DNA of 64,000 nt from Hyperoodon ampullatus (taxonomy: Eukaryota; Chordata; Mammalia; Artiodactyla; Ziphiidae), in contig OX457056.1 of assembly GCA_949752795.1 (NCBI GenBank), forward strand, positions 98,602,942 to 98,666,941, written 5' to 3'. The notes beneath the pieces were generated by a model that saw only the letters and a list, made by a program, of their open reading frames with translations, made no database searches and was not told the DNA's origin. Positions 11,065 through 23,257 of this stretch are shown piece by piece (position 1 is the stretch's first letter; every line of letters starts with the position of its first letter). A program made the position numbers and the translations under genes.

Positions 11065-12029
11065 AAAAAATGCGCAGAAGACTTAAATAAACATTTCTCC
11101 AAAGAAGACATACAGATAACCAAGAAGCCCATTAAATGATGTTCAACATCACTAATTATTAGAGAAATGCAAATCAAAACTACAGTGAGGTATCAGTTCA
11201 CACCAGTTAGAATGGGCATCATCAGAGAATCTACAAACAATAAATGCTGGAGAGGGTGTGGAGAAAAGTAAACCTTCTTACACTGTTGGTGAGAATGTAA
11301 ATTGATACAGCTACTATGGAAAACAATATGGAGGTTTCTTAAAAAACTAAAAATAGAACTACCAGATGACCAAGCAATCACACTACTGGGAATATACTGA
11401 GAGAAAACCATAATTCAAAAAGACACAAGCCCCCCAATGTTCATAGCAGTACTCTCTACAATAGTCAGGACATAGAAGTAACCTAAATATCCACCAACAG
11501 AGGAATGGATAAAGAAAATGTGGTTCATATATACAATGAAATATTACTCAGCTATAAAAAGGAATGAAATTTGGTCATTTGTAGAGGCATAGATGGACCT
11601 AGAGAGTGTCATACAGAATGAAGTAAGTGAGAAAGAGAAAAACAAATATCGTATATTAATGCCTATATGTAGCATCTAGAAAAATGGTATACATGACCTT
11701 ATTTGCAAAGCATAAATAGAGACACAGACGTAGAGAACAAATGTATGGATACCAAGGGGGAAAGGGATGGGGTGGGAGGATTTGGGAGACCGGTATTGAC
11801 ACATATACACTATTGATATTATGTATAAAATAGACAACTTATGGGGACATACTGTATAGCACAGGGAACTCTACTTAATGCACTGTGGTGACCTAAATGG
11901 GAAGGAAATCCAAAAAAGAGGGGATATATGTATATGTATAGCTGATTCATTTTGCTGTACAGTAGAAATGAACATAACACTGTAAAGCAACTATTCTCTA
12001 ATAAAAATTAATGTTTAAAAATTTCTTCA
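11065..12029 (+). mobile_element. Outer L1, right part (ORF2 C-terminus and 3' UTR)
   Basis: The right target-site copy (11065-11077) is followed by AAGACTTAAATAAACATTTC, the direct continuation of the L1 ORF2 sequence cut at 3578. The cysteine-motif region is still recognisable near 11244-11300 but contains stops. The 3' UTR ends near 12015 with AATAAAAATTAATG, next to a SINE insertion. Confidence 0.9.
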
Positions 12030-12233
12030 GGGCTTCCCTGGTGGCACAGTGGTTGAGAGTCTGCCTGTCGATGCAGGGGACACGGGTTCATGCCCCGGTC
12101 TGGGAAGATCCCACATGCCGTGGAGCGGCTGGGCCCGTGAGCAATGGCTACTAAGCCTGTGTGTCTGGAGCCTGTGTTCCTCAACGGGAGAGGCCACAAC
12201 AGTGAGAGGCCCGTGTATCGCAAAAAAACAAAA
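12030..12233 (+). mobile_element. tRNA-derived SINE (cetacean CHR-2-like)
   Basis: Starts GGGCTTCCCTGGTGGCACAG, with pol III A-box-like TGGCACAGTGG and B-box GGTTCATGCCC, and ends in an A-rich tail. The 13-bp direct repeat AAAAATTTCTTCA flanks it at 12017-12029 and 12234-12246. It inserted at the A-rich end of the outer L1. Confidence 0.93.
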
Positions 12234-12246
12234 AAAAATTTCTTCA

Positions 12247-13930
12247 AATCCTGAGACAGGTGTGTATGTTGCTCCATAGTGAAGCTTTTGGCAGATCACT
12301 CACATTATTGAGATCTGAATTTTTCAGAGACAGATGTGGCTTCCAGTTTGTACTCCAACATGTCCTCAGGAGGTCCATATTTTTCCCTGATCTCCCTCAC
12401 TTCATGTCTATCTTTTCCTTCCAACTACCAACTTGCTGACTTCAGGCCCCATATCAGACACAAAAGAAACCATTTTACACAGAGCATGAAATTGGCTTCC
12501 ACAATTTTGTAAGATTTAATTCCTACTATAAATTTCTTATTCTACATCACTCATAGGCTCTGATTTTCTGATAAACTCTTACTGATACATCTGTCTATAA
12601 CACTGAAATAGAGGGATTATACAACAGGTTCTCTTCAACCTCTCATTATAATGTTAAATTTTAATATTTTCTAGTCATTATGCTTAAAATAATTCAGTGC
12701 ATTATCTGTAGCTCTGTGAATGTGGTCTATTAGCAAACTCACTGTCTCTGAGTATGACAAGAAACCATGGCTGAGCAGAAACCAAAATGAGAAATATAAT
12801 TAGGAGTAGTTGTTGCTTATTTTACAGTAAAATGTCTTTTCAGGAAAAAAGTAATTAATAAAAGTCTTGATCTCTTTTAGTTTTATGGGCAGTGACATTG
12901 CGGAGTCATCTTGAGAGATATTGTCCATATTATGGGTCAGTAAATATGTCTGAGAAGTGTCATATTTGGAAGAGCAATTTCATAAAGATAAAGGCAATAT
13001 TTCTATCCTGTAAAGTCCAATGAAAGAACAGTAAAAGATATAACCAGGAGTATATTTGGATATACAACAATTGATTATTATGGCCTCCATCTTCTGCCCA
13101 TGTTCATGTCCCAAACGATGACAGGATATAAAGCTTTTACCACTGTTGGAATCAGGAGGACAAAGGAGCAGAGTGGTAGAATGTGGATTGGAAAGCAATG
13201 TTGTTTGGGGAAATTTCAGGGAACCTCTTATCAGGAAGCAAGGAAATAAAGTGTGGATCCCTGCTTCCCCAGTATTCTCCCAGTATTCACCCAGTATTCA
13301 CCCAGTATTCAATTCTCCTTAGGATAGACTAATAAAATTAGTGCCAACTACTTGGGAACTCCAAGAATTTTTTTCTACTATTTAGAAGTTCTAATTACTC
13401 ACAGGACCAAAACTGACCCCACTGATATGAAATCCAGATTGGGTAACACCCAGGACCAGGATAGATTTGGATGCTATTCTTTCCCTATTCAACTTTCAGC
13501 AAGCTACCTGCATAAACTCATCCAGGTTAACTAATTTAACTCCAGTAATCTGAACCCACATTTTTGAACCACACGTTTTGCACTATGACTCTGTTTCTTT
13601 GCATTTGATTGATGTCTTCTCTTGGGCATAACAGCTATAATCCTGGATAACCAAAGAGCTTGGTCATTTAATATTTTCAATTAATAGAAGAAAGAAAAAA
13701 TAGTGGATGCTAAAAGATTTCTCTCATCCCATCTCACTCCTCTCCCTGGGAAAAAAAGATATTTACATGCACAAAGGTAAAAATGGGCTTGGTTCCAAGG
13801 CATCACTAGTTCCTGAATAACTGCAATAAGTGGTTACTGAACCTACTTCAGGTTTCCTGACCACAGAAGACTTTAGCTGGGGAGGTAAGAAGGTTAAACA
13901 TTAAGTAATGTTAAACTTAAAAATCAGCAC
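12247..13930. other. Unrecognised non-coding sequence
   Basis: Apart from a short tandem repeat at 13267-13312 I see no gene, no credible frame and no repeat family I can name. Confidence 0.5.
13267..13312. repeat. Short tandem repeat, unit CCCAGTATTCA
   Basis: About four copies of an 11-bp unit: the first and last units vary (CCCCAGTATTCT and CCCAGTATTCAATT) around near-identical central ones. It is minisatellite-like and may vary in length. Confidence 0.85.
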
Positions 13931-14160
13931 ATAGGACTGAACATTTGAAATTTCCAAACTAAGATAATTTCACCTTAAAAAGGATGTAAGACTTTCTTTT
14001 CCTTGGGAATCAACAGATAATAATGGACACTCCCTGAGATATTAGCTAAGAGCATAATTTCACTTGGTAAATAGTTTATAATATCCCCAAGCCATGCTTA
14101 CTCAATGCCCTGCTTAAATGTTAAATATAAATATATTTTTATTTAAAAATATGTGCTTAT
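13931..14160 (+). repeat. Left arm of large imperfect inverted repeat
   Basis: The reverse complement of 14481-14710 aligns along this stretch with scattered mismatches and small gaps. Shared blocks include TAGGACT, AAGACTTTCTT, TCCCTGAGAT, CAAGCCATGCTTA and a TATTTTTATTTA segment, all in the same order. The arm is not L1 or SINE sequence that I recognise. Confidence 0.82.
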
Positions 14161-14480
14161 ATTATACATATATATTTATATATCTATAGCTATATATGAT
14201 GTAATATATTATATATCTACATTTATCTATAATGTCTATAAAGACATTATAGATATGTCTAGATATAGAATATATGTCTATATCTATATCTAGATATATA
14301 TAATGTATTAATATATATAGAGATCTACAATCTATATATATCAACATCTATATATCTATCTATATTTATATTTATATCTAGATATAAACCTCTATATAAC
14401 ATGTTTTTATATAGATAGATCTATAATCTGTACATATCTAGATATATATTTTTATATATGTGTGTATAATTATATATACA
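14161..14480. repeat. AT-rich TATCTA/TATA spacer of the inverted repeat
   Basis: Almost entirely TATA, TATCTA, TAGATA and related runs, itself rich in small self-complementary segments. Similar AT-rich sequence continues beyond the right arm at about 14711-14905. Confidence 0.85.
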
Positions 14481-14710
14481 TATATTTGTAAATAAAAATA
14501 GATTTCTATTTAACACTTAATCAGGGCTTTGCATAAGCATGGCTTGGGAGATATAAAATATTTAGTCAGGGAAAACATTTTTTCCCTGCTCTTGGCTAAA
14601 ATCTCAGGGACTGTCCAGTACTGTCTTGTGATTCTAAAGGAGAAGAAAGTCTTAGTCATTTTAAGTTAAAAACATTGTATCAATTTAGTAATTTTAAATG
14701 TGTAGTCCTA
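14481..14710 (-). repeat. Right arm of large imperfect inverted repeat
   Basis: Inverted copy of 13931-14160. It contains TAAGCATGGCTTGGGAGATA, ATCTCAGGGACTGTCC and AGAAGAAAGTCTTAG as reverse complements of the left-arm blocks. It carries an extra segment of about 15 bases near 14570-14590 (GAAAACATTTTTTCCCTG) relative to the left arm. Similarity stops near AGTCCTA at about 14704-14710. Confidence 0.82.
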
Positions 14711-14905
14711 AGTAATAGATATGTTATATCTATCTATATTATATATGTGTATATAAAATATTTTAGATATATCTATATAGATTATGTATTTATATCTAGA
14801 TATATAGAGATATTTGTACATAGAGATATGTAGATATATCTAAATATCTAGATATCGATATCAATCTTAATGTAGATATACACACAAGAAGTTCTATATA
14901 TATAT
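14711..14905. repeat. AT-rich low-complexity run
   Basis: TATATCTA, GATATA and TATATA variants outside the right arm, resembling the spacer between the arms. Confidence 0.75.
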
Positions 14906-14997
14906 ATTCTCAGTTAAATATTGGTAATAACTGGGGTGAATGAATATGAGTATTTTAAAATATCCTTTGAAATTGTATCTAATTTATCTAAAACAGC

Positions 14998-15215
14998 GTA
15001 GTGTTAGCATAGATTCTAGAAATAGAGAGGCTGGATTTGAATCCTAAGTTTACAAGTGAATGACATTTTTCCATGTCTCAGTTTACTTCTCTGCATATTG
15101 GAGATTATAATAGTGACTTTTGCATAAGGTATTTTTTAAGTCTTCAGGAGTTAATAATTTAATATCTGAGAACAGTATCTAGAACATAAATTCTATATGT
15201 GTAACTCTTGTTTGA
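14998..15215 (+). mobile_element. MIR-like ancient SINE
   Basis: Diverged match to the mammalian MIR order: GGCTGGATTTGAATCC (tRNA-like), then a CATGTCTCAGTTTAC core segment, then AATAGTGACTTTTGCATAAGG, then AGAACAGTATCTAGAACATA near the 3' end. Judged by eye. Confidence 0.7.
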
Positions 15216-16135
15216 TATGAATTTAAATGATTTTTCTTTGCAAAAATAATATCAGTTCATATTTTTTTGAATTAGGGATATAGATTTAGTTCACAGAAGA
15301 ATGAAGTAATGCAACTTCCTGGCAATGTCTAATTATCCCTGTATTTCTATTGCTAAATTTGCAAAAAAAAAAAACTTAAAAATGTGTGATTTCTATACAA
15401 CACTGTGTAGCCTCAAATCAGCTATGGTGATAATTAAACCAACCAATTGTGTTTTTTTGTTTCAGCTGACATGATGTTGAATTCAAATGTCATTTTACAC
15501 AGGAATTTGATTTTTCCCACTGATTTATCTAGGTGAAGAAGTTATTTTGACATTGCACAAATTAAAAGTGAGACAATTATATAACTCAAAAATTAGAGTT
15601 AAGACAAGTTTCATCTGGATGAGAGGAAAACAGCAACTTGAAAGATGTCTTACCCCTTAATGTATTTAAGAATGGAAGGTTATTTTGGAAAGGAAATATA
15701 CAAGTTTTTAGTTCCATTTTAAATGCTTTTTACCAAGAGGAATAAAATAAGGTGGGAAAAGAACAAATGTAAATATGTAGAAGAAATTTGCCTTTTGTTT
15801 TTTTGTATATTTGAAATTAGATTACTGTTCTTCCTACAATAATATTGGTGTTGCCATTAGAAATAAATATGCTACAAGAACAAAAATATGAATAATTTTA
15901 AAATATAGAGAGACAAGTATAGTTAACTTATATTTGTATATTTCTTGATATTGTTATAGCTATTCCTGTATAGTCAGTTAACTGAAATCCATAAAACCAC
16001 ATTACAAAGGTAGATGTTGTTAATTAGAAATTCATATACAAATATAATTAATGTATCTAATGAATCCCTATTTTACATACATAATTAAGCTATGCACTAA
16101 GAAAGAATGAAAAAAGTAATGAAGTCCTTGACATA
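15216..16135. other. Unrecognised AT-rich sequence
   Basis: No frame, family or motif that I can support. Confidence 0.5.
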
Positions 16136-16143
16136 CCAGAATA

Positions 16144-17197
16144 TTGTGGGGAATGGGAGAAAATATTTGCAAATGATGTGACCGACAAGGGATTGGTCTC
16201 CAAAATTTACAAACAACCCATGCAGCTTAATATCATGAAAAAAAACAACCCAATCAAAAAATGTACAGAAGACCTAAATAGACATTTCTCCAAAGAAGAC
16301 ATACAGATGGCCAAGAGGCACATGAAAAGATGTTCAATATTACTAATTATTAGATAAATGAAAATCAAAACTACAACGAGATATCACATCACACCAGTCA
16401 GAATGGCTATCATTAGAAAATGCACAAATAATAAATGTTGGAGAGGGTGTGGAGAGAAGGAGACCCTCCTACACTGTTGGTGGGAATGTAACTTGGTACA
16501 GGCACTATGGAGAACTGTATGGAGATTCCTTAGTAAACTAATAATAGAGCTAGCATATGACCCTGTAATCCCAATCCTGGGCATATATCTGGAGAAAACC
16601 ATAATTTGAAAAGATACATGCACCCCAATATTCACTACAGCACTGGAAGCAATGTAAATGTCCATCGACAGATGAATGGATAAAGAAGATGTGGTACATA
16701 CATACAATGGAATGTTACTCAGCCATTAAAAAGAATGAAATAATGCCATTTGCAGCAACATAGACAGACCTAAAAGTTCTCATACTGAGGGAAGTAAGTC
16801 AGACAGAGAAGGACAAATATCATATGATATCGCTTATATATGGAATCTAAAAAAAAAAAAAGATACAAATGAACTTGTTTACAAAACAGAAACAGACTTA
16901 CAGACTGAGAGAAAGAACTTATGGTTACCAGGGTGGAAGTGTTGGGGGGGAAGGGATAGCTAGAGAGTTTGGGATTGACATGTACACACTGCTATATTTA
17001 AAATGGATAACCAAGAAGGACCTACTGTATAACACAGGGAACTCTGCTCAATATTATATAACCTAAATGGGAAAACAATTTGAAAAAGAATACATACATG
17101 TATATGAGCAACTGAACCATTTTTCTGTACACCTGAAACTAACACAACATTATTAATCAACTATACTCCAATATAAAATAAAAAGTGGGTTTTTTTT
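16144..17197 (+). mobile_element. 5'-truncated L1, 3' end only
   Basis: Covers the last part of ORF2 and the 3' UTR. The frame at 16358-16609 keeps the C-terminal cysteine motif, reading [18 protein letters not shown]. The 3' end is A-rich and reaches TAAAATAAAAAG at about 17185. An 8-bp repeat CCAGAATA at 16136-16143 and 17198-17205 is a weak candidate target-site duplication. Confidence 0.9.
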
Positions 17198-17223
17198 CCA
17201 GAATAAAAATTAGAAAATCAAGT

Positions 17224-17251
17224 TTGTGTGAGTGTGTGTGTGTGTGTGTGT
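17224..17251. repeat. (TG)n microsatellite
   Basis: TGTG run with one A interruption. Confidence 0.9.
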
Positions 17252-19129
17252 TTTAGCTACATAATCCTATACATGCCAGATAGGAACATTTTACATAAAT
17301 TCCTTGTTCATAAAATAAAAACTATAGTACCCTCTCCTTTCTATCTCAGAATAAATGCAACGTTCTATGTGAAATCATGTTTATTTATTGGAAGGAGAGA
17401 ATGTATAATGGGCAATATATCCATTAGCAGAGTGAGTCCCATTGTAGGAAGGAGTAAGCCATCTTTTCCATTTGCTGGGAAAAATTAGTGTCAAAATTTC
17501 CTCCCTCCATATTATCTTTCTTAATAAATATGATAATTTTAATAGAATTTACTCATTTTTTCTGAGGAAAAGACATTATAAATGGGAATAAAATAGCATT
17601 TCAAAATATTACAAAATGTAGTACAAACATTCTAACCCATAGCTTCATTATGTAATAGAAGTCAATTAAATTAAATGACAGTTTTGCCTTAAGATTAAAT
17701 GAGTTCCTGACATTAATCTTTATTACCATGGCTGATGGTAAATTACCAATTCCAAGGACTGTTTTTATTGGACATAATTATTCAGATTTACCAGGTGTCT
17801 CTAAAGAAGATGTTATCAAATAACTTGTTCAACTTCAGTGTTGTAAATAATTGGGACAGGATGGTTTTCAGCCAAGGTCATATAAAAAATAAATAGAGCA
17901 CATAGGAATGTCTGACAAGGTAATATGTTCATAAAATCTATCAGCTTTCCTGAGACACTGAAAAATTTCTATTGTAAGCATGATATTCTCTATTATGTCT
18001 ATATCTGGATACAATATTCCTTTAAGAATGAATACCTTGAAATATATCTATGTTATGCTTTGTTAATAGTGGTATTAGGGCTAACAGAATTGAAATATTT
18101 TTGAAAGTAGATAGTGTTCAAGTGGACAACTCAATAAAATTAGAACAGAAAAATATGTTTAGCTCCCCTTCTCTTGACCAAAATAATGGATTTCAATTTT
18201 TTTGAAAATTCATCTTTCAAAAAAAGTTTATAGTTGAAAAGAGTTCTGTTAACATGTCCTCTTGCATTTATGCCTTTCTCTCCCACAGCATAAGAAGTAA
18301 TATACCTGACTTTTTGCCTACATCTATAGAAATGTCACCATCTTTAGAATAAAAACATGCATGTACATGCAATATGAAAATTTGTTGCAATGAAAACAAA
18401 CTGATCCAAGAAAAGTTAAGATCTTGATTCAAATAATCAACTAAAAGTTAATTTTGATGAGGTTAATTTTAATCATTGGATATTACAAAGTGCATTTTAA
18501 GACAGTTCTATTGATCCTTAAATCAACCATAATGTATTGTTAACTTGCACAAACAAAAGCATTCACAAATAACTATTCAAGGTCTCCATCAGGACCCCTT
18601 TGAGATTCTGTTCCTCCAAACTCAACCTGATCTCCAGTCAGCTATAATTTCTTAATAATTTGAATCCCCCAAAGACTTATCTCTTCCATTCAGTTGTAAA
18701 TTAATCATGGATAGCAGGAATGCATTTATTTAAATCATGATATACTAATTTAATTTGCCTGTATATTTTGTTTTACCTACAAGATATTAAACTTCCAGAT
18801 GGCAATGAATTCTATCTAACCTTTTCTATTACGGTACCATGCCACATATTTGGATGCTCTTAATACATCTCTAGCTTGACCTTGTACATGCATGCCAGCA
18901 TTTTATTGTTTTTCTTCAAAGAGAAGCCAAACATAAAATTTGTAATTAACTACTATACCATTAATCTCAATAAATACTAGTTTATCTTAATCTCAATTTC
19001 ATTAGAAAAAAATAAATCCTGCCAAATGCATGATATGTATGAAAACTGTTAGTTGCCTCATTTTTAAAGATAAATTTCTAATGGCATTTTACTGTCTCTC
19101 TATTTAGCATCTCCTCTGATACCCTATAC
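17252..19129. other. Unrecognised AT-rich sequence
   Basis: No coding frame longer than background and no repeat I can name. Confidence 0.5.
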
Positions 19130-19345
19130 ATTTGGGAAAAGCAACACAGATGTCACCCTCCTCCAGGAAGACTTCACTAGTCCTCAGTCCCCGCCACCAG
19201 CCTGTGCTCTCAGATATACTCCCATAGTTGCTGCATATCTCATAGCACATGTTTTCTCACCATGCTATCATTACTTTCCAGGCAAGATTTGCACTGCATT
19301 CCATGCCTGGCATGACACACAGTATCTGGAACCTCAGGGACTAAG
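19130..19345 (+). mobile_element. L2-like LINE 3' fragment
   Basis: The order CTCCTCCAGGAAGACTTCAC, then a CATAGTTGCTGCATATCTCATAG region, then GGCAAGATTTGCACTG, then CCTGGCATGACACACAGTA follows the known 3' end of mammalian L2. Strongly diverged, judged by eye. Confidence 0.6.
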
Positions 19346-20079
19346 CCACCTTCAACTAAAATGTGATTAGAAATTTAATTTATTCATCCAAGTGTCTAGC
19401 CATGTGTCTATCTACCTGCATCTGGCACAGTGCTTGTTAAAATATCATTAAATGCATACTGGTGTGTTGTAGTACTTTTTATATATTTCTGAAGTTTAGC
19501 ACAAAGACACGTTGTGAGATTCCAGTGACAATACATTCTGAATTGATGGATATTTGAGGAGGTCCAGTAAATAGCACTACAAAAAGTCATACAAAGGATT
19601 AAAGCTGGGTTTAAATATCTACAATACTACTGAGGATGCTGAAATATTAGAGAAAGGGCTTATTCTGTGAGTAAATGTTACTTCGTGCCAGCTACTACAG
19701 TCGTGTAGATTCACCAGAGAATCACAGGAACTGCTAGACCAGTGAAGTCTCCTGCTGTGTGTGTGAAGGTAGGTGGGGCAGGTAAGAGTTGTCTGGAAAG
19801 TAGAAAAGCTTTGCTTTCTGTAGACAGACTGGCTCTATAGAGAAGAAAGGAGGAGGAAGGTAGGCTGAAAGTGACCAAATTGTTCTCCTGAAATTACCAG
19901 TCTGGCATAATTTTCCAACCCCTCTGTTGTATAATGAGTGACAGGGTAGAGAGAGACCATGCTTATTGAACTTTCTGCATATGGAAAGAGATGGCAAGAG
20001 CAGGTAAGACACATATTTTAGTCCCATTGAATGAATAGAACAAGTAAACAAATGTATTTTTATCAGATTCTTGTGTCAA

Positions 20080-20081
<2 letters not shown>

Positions 20082-20121
<40 letters not shown>
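20082..20121. repeat. (TA)n microsatellite
   Basis: About 20 uninterrupted AT dinucleotides. Confidence 0.95.
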
Positions 20122-20128
<7 letters not shown>

Positions 20129-23100
20129 ACCATGAAATATCACCATCTTATTTTTCTCTCAAACGAGTGATCAGTAGCAACTGAAAACATGAAAAAAAAA
20201 AACAAAATAACAAAAAATGTAGTTCAGACACAATTCTAGCGAATATCAGAAGGTGGGAAAACATAGTATAACCTAGATTCATGTTTCAAATCTAATGGAC
20301 AGTGGCTATAATACAGCCACCATTTTTTGATATATGTCCTGCCAGTAAGTATGACTTAAATTTAAAGACGTTGAATATTTGCCAGATGTAATTCAGCTTA
20401 TAAACCATAAGTTCACTCTCATTCAGCCTCTTCATTACTTATATTCTCCTGCTGTCTCCTGGCTGACTCTTTTCCACTTCTATAATTACCTCATTCTGTC
20501 TTTCCATCTAGTCCCAGATCAGTTATGTTTTGACCTTCAATATTCTTTTTGGAAACATATAACACTACCAAGTCTCCTTCTTCTCTAAATCCCTGTTTTA
20601 CCTTGAGGGAGATGTGCATATGTATATGTGATACACTTTGGACTAAGTTTCCTGATAGCATTTTTTTCTTGCAGCTCAGTAACATTATACTGCTCTATTT
20701 TACAGAAAGCAGAAAATTTTATGAGTTCAGTTTACTTTGTATTCCAAAGGAGTAACTGAAATCATCAATTTGCTCCATTTGCTTACAAATAAGCAATTTA
20801 AGGCTTGAATGAATTATTTTAGTGATTACAGTCTTCAGCAGGAAGACATGATATTTAATATCTTAAAAATAAACAACTTTAGTAAATTTAGGGAGTCAAA
20901 TGATGAATAATATGAGAGTATTCACATTGCAAAGGGACAAAATAAGTTCACATCACACAAGAAAAATTACTATACATAAGAATGATCATGGTATTATTAC
21001 CTGTGTCAGTGTGCTCTCATACCCAGGTAACTCCCTTATATAATAAGTGCACATTCTACCCAATTGATGGTAAGTCTAAAGTACGTGATGACAGATGAGT
21101 AAATATCACTTTGAGCTGTCTGTGAGGAAAATATTATTTAAGCACAATATCTCAAAACAGTATTGAGAATAACTTCTTACTTACTTTTTGAACATTGTAA
21201 CTAGTCCTGTTTTTATTTTCTGATCATTTGGAGATATATGATTTTGGTGAACCATAGCATAATGTAATTTGCATCTTGATGCATGAGTTTAAAGAGTAAG
21301 AAATAGCCCAACTTACTTATATTTTTTTAACTTGTGATTTTTTTCTGCAAATAGGTAAAAAATTTAGCCTTTAAATATGAAGTGAAAATCTTTTTAGGGA
21401 AAATATTTGTTTCTCCATTAATTTAAAGTATATTAGGTTATTTTCTAAAGTCTTGTTTCTACAAACTTCTATTGCTGCAACACAAATTGTATAAAGTAGC
21501 TAAAGTGCTTTTGAATGTATGTTAAAATTGTTAGTAATTTAAGTTTAGCACATGATTTTGAAAGCCTCATCATTACTATTTTATAAATTATCAAAAAAGT
21601 GTAATGATCAAAAGAGATTCTATAATTGAATCACCATTGACTAGATTATTTTAAATGAAATGTAACAGATGATACATTATTTTTATTGATTAAATTAATT
21701 TTAGTAGGGATTTAGCTGATATAATGGCAATCATAAGAATTGGGTAATATATAGGTTTTTGAGCTACTTGTTAGATGTGGCCACATCATCAGATGTCTAG
21801 TAACTCAGTATTTGGCAGGAATCTACAGGTATGGATTTATTCAATTTCCCATTTTCACCAGTCTGGGTACGTTAATGATATTGGTGTTATTTTTTCTTTT
21901 ATGCTCTGATTCTGAAGTAATGATTTGTGAATTCGAGGTATTATTCAAATTATTTAATTGTAAGTTAACACTGCCTTCCTCATACCCTTGAAACATCATT
22001 TATCTACCCACTCTGCCAGTATTTATGGACATTGGTAATAGAATATCACCACTTTGTTTTTAATCACGACCATTTGATATTTAGAAATATCTTAGAATTA
22101 AACTCAACTGCCAGTTGTTAACTTGGATGGTTTTACTGTCCTTATGAAGCAATAGACCTTCACAGAACATAGGCAATCCAGTGCCCTACATTTGTCACAA
22201 ATGTGACAAACACTCAGATAGTTTAACACTCAGATAGTTCACAAGACATTCCCCCTGCCAGAATATTAAACAAGAGTCTCTCAAGTTAGACCCTTCCAGA
22301 CATAACATCCATTACATTTAATGGGATAGCAGAGTGAGAGGAATATTATCAGTAGAGACTGGATAAAACTAGTTTCTAGATGTTTTTCTTTTGTTTTTTA
22401 GTCCTAGGAGAAATTCTTTCATTTTATCTCTGTCAACTTCCTTGGCATCTTACAATTTTTAGCATTAGCTCATAAGCACTCAAGCCTCTGGTAAGTGGGT
22501 CCCCCTTGCTAGTTCAGAAGAGTGTTACAATATAGAGAGGTAAGGAAAAAGATAAACAATGTTCCAAGTCAAGAGGAAGAGCATTTACCATGGGGGAAGA
22601 GGGTGGGTTGTTCAAGGAAAATTAAGCTGGAGAACATAAAACAGAATGACCAGGGGTCAAAACAATGTGTTTCTTGATCAGAGATGCTGATGCGAGACCA
22701 CAGAATATTACTCTAATTTGTGTAATAACCACCCTGTCATACATTTTTTTAACTGAAAAAGAAAATCAAACAAAAAATGTGATCGACCACTCTTTTTTGG
22801 ACAACTGTGAATTTACTAACAATAATACTTGATAAAAGTCTTCAGGGAACTATTGTTTACAGTTACATAAAGAGAGATTCAGAATACATGAAAATGAATG
22901 TAATAATTGAGACATATTTATAAAGTTTAAGGTGATCACAATAGCAATAGTTCTTGTTGTTTTGAAGTATCCAGCATCATTCCTTAATATTTTTAATATT
23001 TGAAGTATTGGAACATTTATAATGATTCCTACTACAGTCATCTTTGGGTAGCTGAGAAAATACTTACAATCATTAATGACAAGTCCTAATTTATTGAATA

Positions 23101-23257
23101 TTGATTAGATAAATTATCTAGTGTCATCTATATAAAACCTAATTAGCTGTAGGAGAGCCTTTTGAAATGACTTAGCAAATTTTGTGGAATAGAATGAAGG
23201 GAAGTTATGATGTAAGGATGGAGTGAATATTCATATATGAGTATTCATATATGCCAC
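20122..23257. other. Unrecognised AT-rich sequence
   Basis: No gene seen. Small local structure only: a 9-bp inverted repeat with a 2-base spacer at 22191-22210 (TTTGTCACA/TGTGACAAA), followed directly by a 16-bp-period duplication of CACTCAGATAGTT at 22211-22223 and 22227-22239. Confidence 0.5.

Noticed and set aside
12030..12233. Possible tRNA gene, from pol III boxes
   Set aside because: The boxes belong to a SINE with target duplications and an A tail; no tRNA cloverleaf can be drawn. The same applies at 821, 42941 and 58178.
13267..13312. Possible CRISPR-like spaced repeats
   Set aside because: The 11-bp units are directly adjacent with no spacers, and the DNA is mammalian.
14162..14347. 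61-residue Tyr/Ile/Asp-rich minus-strand frame
   Set aside because: Encoded by the AT-rich simple repeat between the inverted arms.
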